This document shows, piece by piece, positions 36,133 to 49,129 of a stretch of 64,000 bases of DNA. The notes beneath the pieces are model-generated. The model saw nothing but the letters and a program-made list of their open reading frames with translations, made no database searches and had not been told where the DNA came from. The DNA is from Macrotrachela quadricornifera (Eukaryota; Rotifera; Eurotatoria; Philodinida; Philodinidae). Location: contig JAJEKB010001331.1 of NCBI GenBank assembly GCA_022393335.1, forward strand, positions 77,777 to 141,776, read 5' to 3'. The position numbers were made by a program, and so were the translations under genes. The stretch's first letter is position 1. Each line of letters starts with the position of its first letter.

Positions 36133-37085
36133 CTTAGGTCATACCAAAATTAGTGTCGTCTCGATCTTAATTTCGTACAGAACGCTGAAGAAAAATTTCT
36201 TTTTTTATGAACAGATAGAATGTTTTTTGCTCTGTCTTTCTATGCTATCCGATCACTACTCAAATTGTTTTTGATGCAAACTCGTTGGTATCATCAGGTC
36301 ATAATGGGTGGAACATTTTTGCATCTCATTTTATTACTACTTAATAGGTTCTATTAAAAAGCACAATATACCACATGATGCAGTGTGAAAAGCTCTGCAG
36401 TTTATGAAGGATTGCTTATTTTATAGTTGCACTTTTTATTTTGAAAACGGACAAAATTCTGGCCGACCAAATTTCGACTTCGCAAGAACAATGTTGCTTT
36501 TTAGTAAAAGATGAATTCGTTTTTTCTTATCTTATGTTTTTATTATCTGATCTACTTTATTAAAAAAACAATATACACCACAAGATACAGCGTGAAAACC
36601 TCTACAATTTACAAAAAACCATTAAAAAAAGATGCAATAGAAAAAATAAGAATTCATCTTTTACCAAAAAAACAATGTCGTTTTGGCAATGTCAAAATTT
36701 GATCGATTAGACTTTTGTTCATTTTGAAAATAAAAAATGCAACTATAAGTTAAATAGTCCTTTATAAATTATAGCGCTTTTCACACTGCAACTTATGGTA
36801 TATTTGGTTTTTTTTAACACAACTTATTCAGTGATAATGAAATGAAATGCAAAAAATGCCGCATGTTTTTGTGCTACACTCATTATGATACAGATGGTAC
36901 CAGTCAGTTTGCAATAAAAACAATTCTTATCGATATTTTATTATTATAAGATGATTTGAATAGTGATCAAATAGCATAAAAAGATAGAGCAAAAGACGTT
37001 CTATCGTTTCATTGAAAAAGAAATTTTTCTTAAGCGGTCTGCAGGAAATTAAGATCGGGACGCATTACTTTTGGTATGCTCTAAG
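36133..37085. mobile_element. TA-flanked 953-bp foldback element
   Basis: Ends CTTAGGTCATACCAAAA and (reverse) CTTAGAGCATACCAAAA lie between TA at 36131-36132 and 37086-37087. Arms at about 36133-36450 and 36720-37085 are inverted. The arm also recurs in direct orientation at about 36560. It is non-coding; the frame at 36511-36702 is arm sequence. Confidence 0.85.
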
Positions 37086-37092
37086 TATTTTA

Positions 37093-37672
37093 CTGATGTC
37101 TATACCAATGATTTCTCAAATATATAGAAAATAAAGATTGGAGAAAAACTTTTTCTTGATAGAAGTAGTTTAAAATCCTCGAAAGACGTATATATAGAAC
37201 ATTCTTCAATATCATGTATTAAAACAGTGATAGAAAAAATACAGAGATTTCTTGTTCTGTAGTGGTCTGTTTTCATATCCATTGTTTTATTGAAATTCAG
37301 ATAAGAAATATTTATTTCTCACCCACAAGATAGGATTTTTCTTGAAGTTTTATTTCATATAATTTTGGATAGTGTTCTATCGAGTGGGTTGATGAGCGCA
37401 TGCAAAAATATTGTCTCTCTTACTTCCATTCTCATTATTAATAATATTCATTTTGTCTGTTTCATGTAATAGCCCTTAGAAAAATTCTTGACATTTCAGC
37501 GCAAGGTCCTTGGAAGATATGATCAGGATCCTGTCAGAATTTCAAAATTGGGAAAATAAAAGATTTTTGTTCTCATCTTTTAGAATGTGATTGGAATTCC
37601 TCAAAGATATTGTCCAGTATCATGACAGAATCTTTGTAGAATTGAACTAGGTTTTCTTCAGAATGGCACTAG
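37093..37672. repeat. Direct duplicate, copy 2 (with 31045-31600)
   Basis: Begins GATGTCTATACCAATGATTTC immediately after the foldback element and ends near CAGAATGGCACTAGG. It carries the minus-strand frame 37100-37282 (MDMKTDHYRTRNLC to FEKSLV), open in both copies. Confidence 0.75.
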
Positions 37673-37793
37673 GTTCATGGCAGGATCTCTTAATGAAATA
37701 TTAGAGAAATGAACACATAGAGTATTGATCTCAAGACCTCCAGTTTATATACCGATCAGCTTATTCAAGCTGAATGTGTCATATTATACTATG

Positions 37794-37806
37794 CAGAGGT
37801 GGGCAA
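37794..37806. other. hAT-type terminal motif
   Basis: CAGAGGTGGGCAA is a typical hAT terminus. No matching right end was found nearby, so this may be a truncated or solo end. Confidence 0.4.
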
Positions 37807-38327
37807 GTACGATCTTTTTCGTATACGAGTACAGATGCGTAAAGGCGCAAATACAAGTTTTGCTAATGGTTGCAGAAAAAATATGCCCCATTTATGTTAA
37901 CAGCAGAGTATTGAAATAATTGTCAATCAAAACGTTTTTTTAACTACATTTTATTATCCAATTTTCAAGCAGAAAAATTATAACAGAATTGAGTATATTT
38001 TGAGAAAGTAAACAAACGTTTCCCTAGTCTCAATCTTGAGTGTTCCTTGAGAAATCCTGTTAGATTTTTACAAGATCCTGATCTTACAGAATCTTGCCAA
38101 GTTTAAATAAGGAGCCCATTGCAATTCCTTGTGTTTTCTTTATTACAAGATGGGATCAAGTTTAAGTCAGAATCTTGTGTTAGATCCTGGTATTTTCCTT
38201 TCAACAAGATATATCGATATGTCTGATTATTATTGAAAGTAAAAATATAGAAAGGAGAAATGTCGAAAAGTCTGAAGATGATAGGGATAAGTTGGTATTA
38301 GTGTTACTGTTGCCAGAAACATACATA

Positions 38328-38704
38328 TCAAACTTGAAACTTGCATTCAATTATTGAATACTTTAAAGTTGAAAAATCGAATTTCAACTATTTAAGTATT
38401 CAAATATTGAGACGAAGGAAGAGAGACCAGGGTGAGGATGAGGGGTAGAACAATATGAGGGAGGGGCAAGAGTGAGGGTGAGACCACACTGAAGCGGAGG
38501 GATGGACCAGGGTGAGGGGGAGACTACAGTGAAGTAGAGGGGTGGACCAGGATGAGGGGGAGGAGGAAACCAGGGTGAGAGAGAAGACACTAGGGTGACG
38601 ACGAGAAACCAGAGTGAGGGCAAGAGAAAAGCAGTGTGGGACAAGACTAAAGTGAGGAGAAGAATTGGAAACTTGAATACTTAAGTTTAGTTTTCAAGTT
38701 TGAC
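38328..38704. repeat. Inverted-repeat unit enclosing a G-rich minisatellite
   Basis: ATCAAACTTGAAAC...TTGAATAC at the left is mirrored by GTATTCAAG...TTTTCAAGTTTGAC on the right. Between them, 38405-38660 is a purine-rich array built on GGACCAGGGTGAGGGGGAG. The frame 38384-38644 (-) is this array read backwards and is not a gene. Confidence 0.75.
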
Positions 38705-41650
38705 ACTACTAATTGTATTTCGAACATTCTTACAATATCAAGTCTACTAAGATTTTACCTTACACTAGCTTGGAACTTTTCGACATTTTTACTTTCTACA
38801 TTACTCAGTACATTCGACATATAAACAAGACTAATTTTGATGGTTAAACGGTACAATAGATATAAGAATCACTCAACCATGTATATATATATAGAATGCG
38901 AAATCATTTATTAAGTTGGTTCATTCGATTCACTTACGAGAGAACATGTTTGGGTGTTCAAGCCGTTTAGATTCTATATTTTGGCGATAAATAAACTTCG
39001 ATGAGTTACGAAAATATTCTCAAGAATTTGTGCCCTTGCGCCTTTATTTTTGGGATATCGAATTTTCAAGATATACATGAGAAGAGAAAATGAGATGAAA
39101 AACGATTGTTTTTAGAATACAATAGAGTATTAGGGTGAAATATTTTGTAAATCTCCTGCAATGTGTTCTGAATTGAAAGTTAGGTCACACCTTATCAGTG
39201 ACACGTCTATTCGTTGTTCATCAGCTTATAGAGTACTCAAAATTCTTCACTTTATATTTGATATGAATATGAACCATAAAAGTCCTCACGAAAGAAAATA
39301 AATGTTACTGATAAGATGCGATCGAAATCTTAGTTTAAAACATGTTGCAGATCTCATTATATAGGTATTATTTATTGTCTTGATGATAAATCTCGAATTT
39401 TTACGAAAGATCTATTTTTTTTTATCATTTAGAAACTTAAATAATTGAAATAAACACTTTTACAATGATTAGATAACGAAATATACATTGAATTTGTTCA
39501 CACAAGATAAAGTTTGAAAGTTGTTTATTGAAAGATGATCTCCTATCTAAGACAAATCATCTAAATTGTCTAATTGTATATAAATATGATTTTTCTAAAG
39601 CTCAAAGCCTGAATAAAGATTGAAAATATAACAAGGCATTTGTTCCTAATAGAGTTTAGTTGTTTTTTTATGTTAGAGAAATAAATTATTTCTAAAGAAT
39701 ATTTTGAATTATGTTCTATAAACTAATTCCGTCTATATCAATCTTGTATGTTATTTATCATTAATAACGTTAATCATATTCTCACTAACCATACACCGCT
39801 TTTGCACTTTTCATTCTTATTCTGAAAAATGATTAAATTAAATTAATTGAAAATCTTTATTTATGCTTAAGTATAACTGATGGTTAGAGTAATAAGATAG
39901 TTACTCTATTCCTAGTAATGATATGTATCTGACCGATAAAGAGATTAATGGTGTGAAAAATTAAAGAAAAATATTTTTTATTTTTATTGTTTTGAAAAAG
40001 ATAAAAGTATTCCAATTTTCTTATAATAAATGAATTTATTTAAGTTTTTCAGACTCAATTCGAATGGTTTTAGTTGTTTGGACCCCGCTCTCGATCTTCG
40101 TCTGAGATTAAAGAAAAGTACTCCAAAATTTCTTCATATTGCATCTTAGATAATTCTTCAATATTCGTTTATTATTTATTTATTTAGACAATTCCTAGTA
40201 CTTTTTTGAATCATTTTGCTTGAACTATATTTTAATTTTTATGATTTATAAGATATTTTGGTTAAAACTATACAATACTTTACTATAAAATTTAGTTCCG
40301 ATCATTGTAAATTTTTTCTCAAAATCTTGTTTTTACTACTCATTTTAATGGTTTGAACTGATTCCGAACATGTCTAATTATGGTATGTTTTTCTATTTGT
40401 ATTATAAGATAGTTGCTTGGCAATAATAGTTTAATTTATGATGTATAAAAAACTTAACTTAACAAAGACAGAGTTAAGGATATGGTGTAATTTTAAATTC
40501 CAGTTCTTGTCTCAATAAAATTAATTTTCGACTTCGCACATCTATACTATTGGCACATGTATAAAGCCCTATATCCCCCTTGCGGAAATAAACGATACAT
40601 CTTATTTTTTCAATTATTCTTCTCTACCATTGTTGTTCGGTCTGATATTTACTTCACAGACAGATCTTTGATGACTTGACTTACTCTGAAAATGTCAGCC
40701 TTATATGATGAGAATTTATTGAGAAAAGTACAAATATATCTCATGCAGCTGTGTAAAAGAAACTTGCTATTTTCTTGCTGAAATTGGGTTTTTTTGTTTT
40801 CAATAACATCAAACTCTCATGCTTATATTAGGCTCTTCCAACTTCTTTTCCACTGTTACCAGCGTTCATATGATGATTTTTCAGACAGCATAGAAGCTTG
40901 TTGTTCCTGAAAAGTTCACCATGAAAAGAAATTCTTTATCCGCTGTTACCGTACTCACTGAGCTCTACAAAATGATAAATTCCAGATTCAAAACGGAGAA
41001 GCAGACTTGGAGACCTTCTTTCGTAAGACTAGCAAGAGTGTAAAGATGTTCAATCTTTGATAAGTTCAAGCTCAAATATTGATATTTTCAGCGTATTTTT
41101 CTGCAGTAGCTTGGTTTTCAGTCAAAGTCACACTTTATAATTTTGTCTTGAAAGATTGTCCACATAAGGAACACATTTAGACCAGTTTGTGGCACAACTT
41201 TCAGATTACTTGAGCAATATCCTTTTATGATATGAGTTTTTTTAAATATGGAACCTTTCTCATGGCCTATGCCAAGTAAAATATGTTTTTTTAAATCCAT
41301 ATCTTAGGAGCACATCAGCTGAATCTTCTAAAATGTTTTTTTCTAGAAATTAATATAATTGATATCTTGATGAGAACAAAGTTCAAAATTTAAATTCAAA
41401 AGTACGATATTGCTTGAAAACTGAGTTTTTGCAGAAGTTTTTCCTAAACATTTGATATTTAGTTCTCAAATGCTATCAAAAATTCGAACGATTTTAAGTT
41501 TTTGCTGGTCTTATTCAGATCTACTTATGAACAAAATATGAGTTTCATCGGTATTGATCAATTTGGAATGTCCTCTCGTTAGTCGAATTCTATACGAAAT
41601 CCATATATGTTCGGGAGTATTTTTCATTTGTACTTTTTCTTAACTATGAT
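38705..41650. other. Gene-free AT-rich region
   Basis: No exon or transposon end is supported. The short frame at 41118-41300 has no splice or domain support. Confidence 0.5.
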
Positions 41651-41651
41651 C

Positions 41652-42527
41652 TTATTGAACCAACGTAAACTTTAATAAACAAGTAAATTTTAAATTACCT
41701 CGTCTTTGTTTTAGAAATGAATCAATATTCTCTAATAATAACTTGAATTTGATGGGTGCTATTTCTTCCTTGATTTTTTCGGCACCATTTATCCAACCAT
41801 GTTCAGCGAAGTCATTTAATACTGATTCATATAAATCTTGTGTATTTGCAATACGGGTTTGTTTTAATAATTGGAATAAATCTTGGCGATAATATTCGCA
41901 TAATGCTTGAAGTAATATTGGTGAGGTTTTATTCATTTGTTCATTCATTATTTTTGGAACAATATAATCTGAATATTTTTCAATTGATTTTAAACCATGA
42001 TTTGTAAGTGAAAACCATAGTTTATCAAATACTTTTGTTTCTTTTAAACATTTATCATCAATTTCATCAAATAAAAGTTGTAAAACAATTGATAATATTG
42101 AACAATTTTTCATAAATATATTTCCATATTGAGCTGTGCGATTTAAAACATGTTCATACCATTGAGGATTCTTTTTATTTTTATACTCTTTAAGAAATAC
42201 ATAAAACCATTGATTTGATAAACTATATTGCGTTTCCCATTTTAATTCAAAATATTCTTTTAATAATTTTATTAATTCACTATTACTGTTATTCATTTGT
42301 TCGTTATAAATTTTTGGGCTAATATTCTCTTCATATTTTATCAATGATTGCCAACCATTTTCTAACAAATCATTTATAATTTTATCTTTGTGATCAGCAT
42401 TACCTTCATCATTCAACAAAAGAGCTTGTGCAATCTTGTTCTTAATTAATTTAAATGTTTCTTCATTATCACAAATACTAATTTTTTCTAAAATAAAAAA
42501 ACCGAAAATCATTAATAAATTTATCAT
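41652..42527 (-). CDS. Probable secreted protein with internal repeats, unknown function
   Basis: A 291-codon frame starts at ATG (42527) with a hydrophobic N-terminus of about 19 residues (MINLLMIFGFFILEKISI), a likely signal peptide. The rest is helical, Lys/Glu/Asn-rich and without transmembrane segments. A motif recurs three times: about residues 58-80 (GWQSLIKYEENISPKIYNEQ), 178-200 (GLKSIEKYSDYIVPKIMNEQ) and 244-262 (GWINGAEKIKEEIAPIK), so it probably arose by internal duplication of a unit of about 120 residues. A GTAATT at 41698 (after KQRR) could be a donor, in which case the last 13 or so residues are intron and more exons lie to the left. I do not recognise the family. It is the longest clean single frame in the gene-poor right half. 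Confidence 0.65.
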   Translation of the reverse strand: MINLLMIFGFFILEKISICDNEETFKLIKNKIAQALLLNDEGNADHKDKIINDLLENGWQSLIKYEENISPKIYNEQMNNSNSELIKLLKEYFELKWETQYSLSNQWFYVFLKEYKNKKNPQWYEHVLNRTAQYGNIFMKNCSILSIVLQLLFDEIDDKCLKETKVFDKLWFSLTNHGLKSIEKYSDYIVPKIMNEQMNKTSPILLQALCEYYRQDLFQLLKQTRIANTQDLYESVLNDFAEHGWINGAEKIKEEIAPIKFKLLLENIDSFLKQRRGNLKFTCLLKFTLVQ

Positions 42528-45500
42528 TCTTTTTTTCTTTCTAAGAAAGATTTTAAACTGAAAAGATATGAAATTTATTTTAATTAACTTTTATTTTCTT
42601 GAAATTACCCACTTCTCGTGAAATAAATACGTGAATTATAGAATTGTTGTATTTGAACTTGAAAGGTACTACATGCGCAGAAAATTAAAGATATAAGATA
42701 CAGAAAAAATATTTTTCATCGATGCATCATTTATTATCTACAAATGAAATCTATTATTACATTTTCCCAAAAGATCTATCTATGTTCTATATCTACATCA
42801 TTTATTATACTCTGAAGATTTTCGTTTGACTTTTTACTTAGCATCATTTTCTAATAAAATATTTTTGGCTTTTTGGTTCAAGAATCTTAATAGACAATAT
42901 ATGAGATACTATGTTCATGTACTTTATGATTACATCCTTCTTCAATGATCTATCAGTGAACAACATTTGAAATGAAACAATAATATTTGATCTATAAATT
43001 TATTGTTTAATAAATGCAAATGTTTTTTAATGAGAATTGTATCAGTATAACTGTCAAGTTAATCTTCAACACAATCATTGTTTAATTAAATGAAGTCCTC
43101 CATACTCCATCTTTTGATTGGGAGTAGATTTTTGATGAGATATGAAAAACTTGAAAAGGGTTAGTTTACTTGAATTTTCGTTCCTAGGGTTTTGACTTTT
43201 AAATATATGGCTGGAGGAAATGAAAATGAAATGATCAATGAATGATTTTTTGATAAAAGTGAAAAACCAAAGACTGAAACGTTTTTCTGTTCATGTTCTA
43301 CCTACCCAATCTATTTTGGCTTAAAGTGTCGATCAAATTCTATCGATAATGTTTCGGCTTTATTATTTATGAGTCTATAGTACACACAATATTCTCATCT
43401 TATTTCCGATATCATTTCAACCTATTATAATATTTGATGAAACGAAGATGACACACAATCTGCCTTGTTGCTTTTCTTCTCCTTTGTCAGCATGCCATGT
43501 TGTTCTAGTAATGAAGGCTATGCACTCGAGTTCTATCTTCCATGCTCTTCAACTTAAATTCTCTTTCTGTTCTCTTTTGTGTATATTTTATGACATGAAA
43601 TTGTTCTTATTTTTATTCGATCTCATCTAAAATATTACAGTAGTAAGGTGTAGAGGTAGCACTTTAACTTTAAAAGGAATTAAAGTTAAAGTACTTGTAC
43701 GATCGTTAAAAAAACAACCATGTTCAAAACTTAAGTCCTTATTCAGCCGCCAAAGTGAGGGTATTTGAGTACCCACTTGGCTATTCTTGAAAGGATACTT
43801 GAATTCTCATTGCTAGAAGAAAATTGTGTTACTCTCCGAAACGCAAGTTACTATATTTTTCACGTGCTGATGAAATGATCTAACCTCTGGCATCTCATCT
43901 ATCACAGAAGTGGCCCGCATTCATCTGTCTTATAATAACAGATAAGAAGAAGATATGATGAAGTCATTTAAAATACATAGTGCACAATATTAACAATAGT
44001 TTTAGTAGATTCACTATGAGATCTAATTTAACAAAAGTATCAGATTTATTCTATTTCTATAAAAATGAAAATATGTTCTGCTTTATTGTGTTTTTATATG
44101 ATACTCATTTATTTGCCATGTCCCTGGGTGTTATATCGTCTGTACAGTAATATTTTACTAAATAGAGTATGCTTTTTTATTGAAACTCCAAGAAATCTGA
44201 AAGAATATAGACGCAATTTATTTAAACAATTACTCATTCACGCCAAGTATATATCAGTAATGTGCCAATAGTGTCCGTTAGTCATTGACTTCCGTACCTA
44301 TCAGATTTTGGCCATCAGAATGAGTCTATACTTGTACAAATAATGGCTGTTGCTTATATCTAATGACAACCATTATTTTCTGCTTCCTCATTATCTGATT
44401 GTCGGATACGAGCGCATACTTTCATTCTAATATCAAATCTATCTAAGTCAAATATAATGAGTTTTCATATAAAAAATAGAAAATTTTATCCTGTCTTAAA
44501 CTCATGTTGATAAAAATTTAAAGGTCAGACAGATTAATAGTAAATAACTATTTTTGAATGAATTTATGTCCAATCCAAGACATTCTCATATTTAAATGAT
44601 TTTTCATGATTTTATTCAGTTTTATATTATTATACATCTGTATTTTTTGAGAGATAAAACATTACTCCGGAAATATATGTTATACTGTAATAAACAAGAG
44701 AAAGACTGGCAAAGGAAATATCATGAATTCCCTAAACGATTGTCTCATGTTTTATTTTACATATATTTCGGTTTAGGAAGGCGATAAAATCTTGAGATTT
44801 TTTTAAACAATATTTGCAGAAAGTTCAACATAATTTGCATGAATGTATTCCGGATGCACAACAATAAATACCTTCAAACATTTTTGCATTATGCTCAATA
44901 CAGTAAGTCGTAGCGCTTCCAAGTAGGTTTTTCATTTCAGCTGTGGAAAAAACTATCGGAACAAATAAGAGATTGAATTATAGACATTTGTAGCACCTCT
45001 CATGATATGTCTTTTGAGAAAACTTTGAGATTTTATTATTTTTTTAAAATTGAGGCGTATGTAAAATAGAACATGTTGCAATCATTTTGAAGCATCTCAT
45101 AGTAATCTTTTTGTTGTCTAGCTTTATCTATACTAAATCAATAAATGGTAGAAAAGCCTTTACGAAAACGCCAGATTATGTTAGATCATATTGCCAACTT
45201 CTTAACTAATCAAATATTTTTGTTGAAAAACTGCAATGTCTAAGCTATAACTTTTGTATTAGTCACATTGTTCCAAAATGAATCTGAGATGCCAAAAAAG
45301 CCAACAACCAAACACGTCTTAAGAAATTCTTGCAACAATTGTATAACTAAAAGAGGCTGTATTTTTGAATTATTTCGACTGGTAGGGTTTAGATCTGCAC
45401 GAAATAATACATCAAAGTGTAGTAGATCAAAAAATTCTATTGATATGGTCTCTGCTAAATAGTTTTGGATATATTCTTGGTCTCTTAGTCAGAAAAAGCT

Positions 45501-46200
45501 TAAAACATGATTTTTTTTTCAAAAATTAAACCTTTTGCAAGAACCATCAGTTTATAAGAACATTAGTCGCCATCTTCAGAAATTATTAAATGAACTAAAT
45601 TCTCTTTTCGTTATTTCTTGGAAATATATCTAATTATAGAATTTCAGCAGACAAAAATAATTCAAAACCTTGTTTTTTATCATTCGAAGACTGTCGAGGA
45701 TTAAGAGCGACTAAATTATCAAGGCTATTTCAAAAAAGTCATTTATTGGTATAAAAATCAAGAGTCAATTTAACTTTCAATATATCATTAGAAAGAATAG
45801 TCTCTATGCTACAGAAATCATCGTTGAACATGCTTTTTCACTTCTCTTCTGATATAAAAAACCTAATAGAAAATAGAAAATGATCTTGCTCGGTGATACA
45901 GACCTAAGAGCTAGTTTTCAAAAGTATTCAGTTTCTGGACTTTTTCGCCTTAGGTTTCTAAAGAAAATATATCTGGTACAAAATTTGTAGTTCAGACATT
46001 ATTGTTTTCAACATAAAAAAAAGTTGGTTAATTTAGCAGTCGGCAATATTGACTAACAAAGATTAACATTTTTTCCAAGAATTTTGCACCACTTTTTATA
46101 ACGTGCGATTGAATACTCTGCCCACACAATTGTGTTTGTCTCTTTTGAAATTTGAAGAATCTGAAAACAATCCATTGAATGTTATCAACAACCTTAGAAA
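42528..46200. other. Gene-free AT-rich region
   Basis: The only structured feature seen is a hairpin at 43661-43692, ACTTTAACTTTAA / TTAAAGTTAAAGT, around a 6-nt loop. Small frames (43448, 44065, 44596, 45268) lack domains and exon signals. Confidence 0.5.
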
Positions 46201-46204
46201 TTTC

Positions 46205-46730
46205 ACGTTGGTGAAGTTAGCAACCGATTCGAGTTTTTCCAGCGAACATTTGCACACTAACCTGTGTCGAAGCAGCTCATCAGTGTGCCTTGTACCACTC
46301 GACGAGCTTTATCCAATGGTATACTCAGATTTTCGATAGCTCAAACTATGATTTTCAGATTTTTTCTAGCGTTATCGATCTGCCAAAAATTATAGTTTGA
46401 GCTATCGAATATTTGAGTATACCATTGAATAGAGCTCATCAAGTTGCATAAGACACAAGTATTTCAGGATTGACACAGTGAAGAAAATGAATATAGACAG
46501 CTTTTACTCCAATATCTTATGACAATTTCATTGAAAAAACAGTATTTCAAGATTTTCTCGGCCATACTTTTGACTATGAAAAATCTGATTGCACCATTGG
46601 GTAGAGCTCGTCAGGTTGTACCAGAGACACTGATGAGCTGCTTCGTCACAGGTTAATGTGGCAATGTTCGCTGGAAAAACTCGAATTCGCCGCTAACTTC
46701 ACCAACGGACGGTACAGCGTGTAATGGCGA
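46205..46730. mobile_element. Nested foldback element
   Basis: Outer arms ACGTTGGTGAAGTTAGC...CGAGTTTTTCCAGCGAACAT and their mirror (46655-46725) enclose a second hairpin at 46318-46428 (ATGGTATACTCA, CGATAGCTCAAACTAT and their complements). Half-arm copies also lie at 46429-46460. Non-coding. Confidence 0.8.
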
Positions 46731-47236
46731 AATGACCGTCAAAAATTGACTTATTATCGCTTTATTATGTAGTCTGTTATTTTTATCTTCTTATTTCATA
46801 CACGAACGCACAGTTTGTCTCTGCGTGTTCACTATACAGGGTTTTTTTCTACAGAAAAGGCTTAAAAAAGCGTTCAATGCTCACAGTTGGAGGGTGTTCA
46901 TTTTGTGGAGATCTATTTACAGCAAAAATCGATCGGGAGAAGGGAGGACTCTAACATTTGTTCAAAGCCGAGGCGTTCAGTAATAGAGGTTTTACTGTTG
47001 CATTAAATTCATGAAAAATTAACTAGCTTAAGGTCAAGAACATACCTCATACATTACAGCTGTTTGAAACATGTTATTGATATATATTGAAATTCTACAT
47101 GTTTAGCTAAAGCGATAATTCAAGAGTTCAATTCGATATTTGGTCTGAAATATCTTTAAATATTTTAATAGTAGATTGAAAGAATGAAAGTTTGTATTGA
47201 ATGTTTTCTGAAAACATGTTAGTGAAATGTTTTTTT

Positions 47237-48389
47237 GTGTACTCAAAAAGTGAGTACACTCTAGAATTGATCAGTGTGTCCGGCCGTCCGTTTACACGAT
47301 AACTCTTCATAATTACATTCGATTGAGCTGAAATTTTGTGCACAGAATTGTCTCATCAATATCTCGGTCAAGAGAAGAAGATGAGATGGATCCGGCAAGA
47401 AATGGCTGAGTTATCGAAAAAATTGTCATTATTGACCAGATCATCCCTGAGGGAGAATACGGGAGTTTTTCAAAAAAAATATTTTCTCAGAATTGTTCAC
47501 AACATATATAAATCGACTCAGTTTTTAAAGCTGATTTCGAATATGATATTAGTTTTGAATCAAATCGTAGTTGTCTTAAGTGAAAGTTGCCTAAACAGGG
47601 TTCCAAAATGCACAAAACCTGCATCCTGAGGCCAGTGTGTCTAAATATGTCTCGGGTGATTAGCGATTTTGGCCTGTTCTAGACGCATGGTTTTGTCGCT
47701 ACTGAAAAGAGTTATCAAATGGAAAAAATCCGAACTCGATAGCTATTTGTATTGGTGCGTTATTATGAAAATACTCATACTTATGTCTGTCATATATTTA
47801 TCATAGATCGGTGAGGTCACCTTTGACCATAATCTCGCTAGATACAAGCCCAAATCCATTGTAAAATAGTTCCTCTTATCTAGTTTTCTAAGCTGAGTAC
47901 GAATCTGAACTTGATTTCTGTGATTTCTAAAGATATAATATTACTTTGGAAGTTGAGTCAATGATCACTAGGTTGATTCGCCTATAGTATCGTCCATGCT
48001 AACTTGGCTTTCTGGGTTTTTTATTCTTATAATTTAGTGAGAAAACATGTGTCTTGATGAGATCCACGTCTTGTGGAAAAATAGATTTAGGATCTCGTGC
48101 ACAAGGTAAAAAAAAATCCAAAATCCACCTCTCGGATTGTAAGATTTTTTCGTATTTCCTCAGTTTTTGAATTCTAGCACTTCTCGTATCTGATAACTTA
48201 CTCACTTGAATAGAATGAATTTGTAGAGTAAACTGTTTTCTGTTCAATTGAGATGTTCTAGAGCTGAAATAACCAATCCGTTGACGAGATAAGGTGAAAA
48301 TGCTGAGGTTAGACTCAAGATAGATAGTTTTTCGAGAGTGTCGATCAAAATCAATTTGTCGTTAATTATTTTTCCTTTTTGAAGTACAC
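47237..48389. mobile_element. Insertion with GTGTACT ends
   Basis: Absent from the left duplicate. The left end GTGTACTCAAAAAGTGAGTACAC is itself a hairpin. The right end, read in reverse, is GTGTACTTCAAAAAGG. It contains CAGTGTGTCCGGCCGTCCG followed by ACACGATAACTC, a motif I associate with dispersed invertebrate repeats. The frames at 47336 and 47999 are not convincing genes. Confidence 0.65.
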
Positions 48390-49129
48390 ATAACATTCGG
48401 ATTTAAATCCGAGGTTTTCACATTTATTATAAAAAAATATCATAAAGTATTCGAATATTTTGATTATTCTATTTAGACACATATATATTACCAAAGAAAA
48501 GTTTCAATAACGATAAAATACAAATAGATCATCATAGTCACAATTCCATAGAATTTTTTTATCTATTATTCGTTGTATTCATATCTTTAGTCAATATCTC
48601 TTAGTGGAAATAACATGGGTTATATATTAAACAATATTTTTTCACTTTAATGGGAACAAACTGAAAGATAAAATAAGAGTATCTATAGACTAAACATTGT
48701 CTTTAAAAAGATTGCTACCGAAATGATGTTACAAAATATTTTTATGTCATTTATCATGTCCCTATAACATCTGACAGATCCAAGTTTATATATTTATTGA
48801 CCACGCTTTTCCAGACTACTTCAGAAAAGGTGAGAAAAATGTTATTGTTAGAAATAATGAAAAATTTAGTAGAAATAGAAAAGTTCTTTTGATACAAATA
48901 ATAATTATCTATGAAAAAGAGAAAATATCTCACGATTATGTAAAAGTCTTGTTAGAAATAGGCGAAGTTTTCTCAGAAGTGTCATTAGGGATAAGAGTAA
49001 TTTCTCTAGGATAGAAAACTTTGTAATATGTTATTAAAGAGTACTCTACAAAAAACCATTCGTATTTTGGGAGTTAGTATCGAGTTAGGTAGATATAATG
49101 ACCACGTCTTGTATTTCTTTTTCAGTTTC

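Noticed and set aside
38384..38644. Proline-rich 86-codon frame
   Set aside because: Reverse reading of the purine-rich minisatellite.
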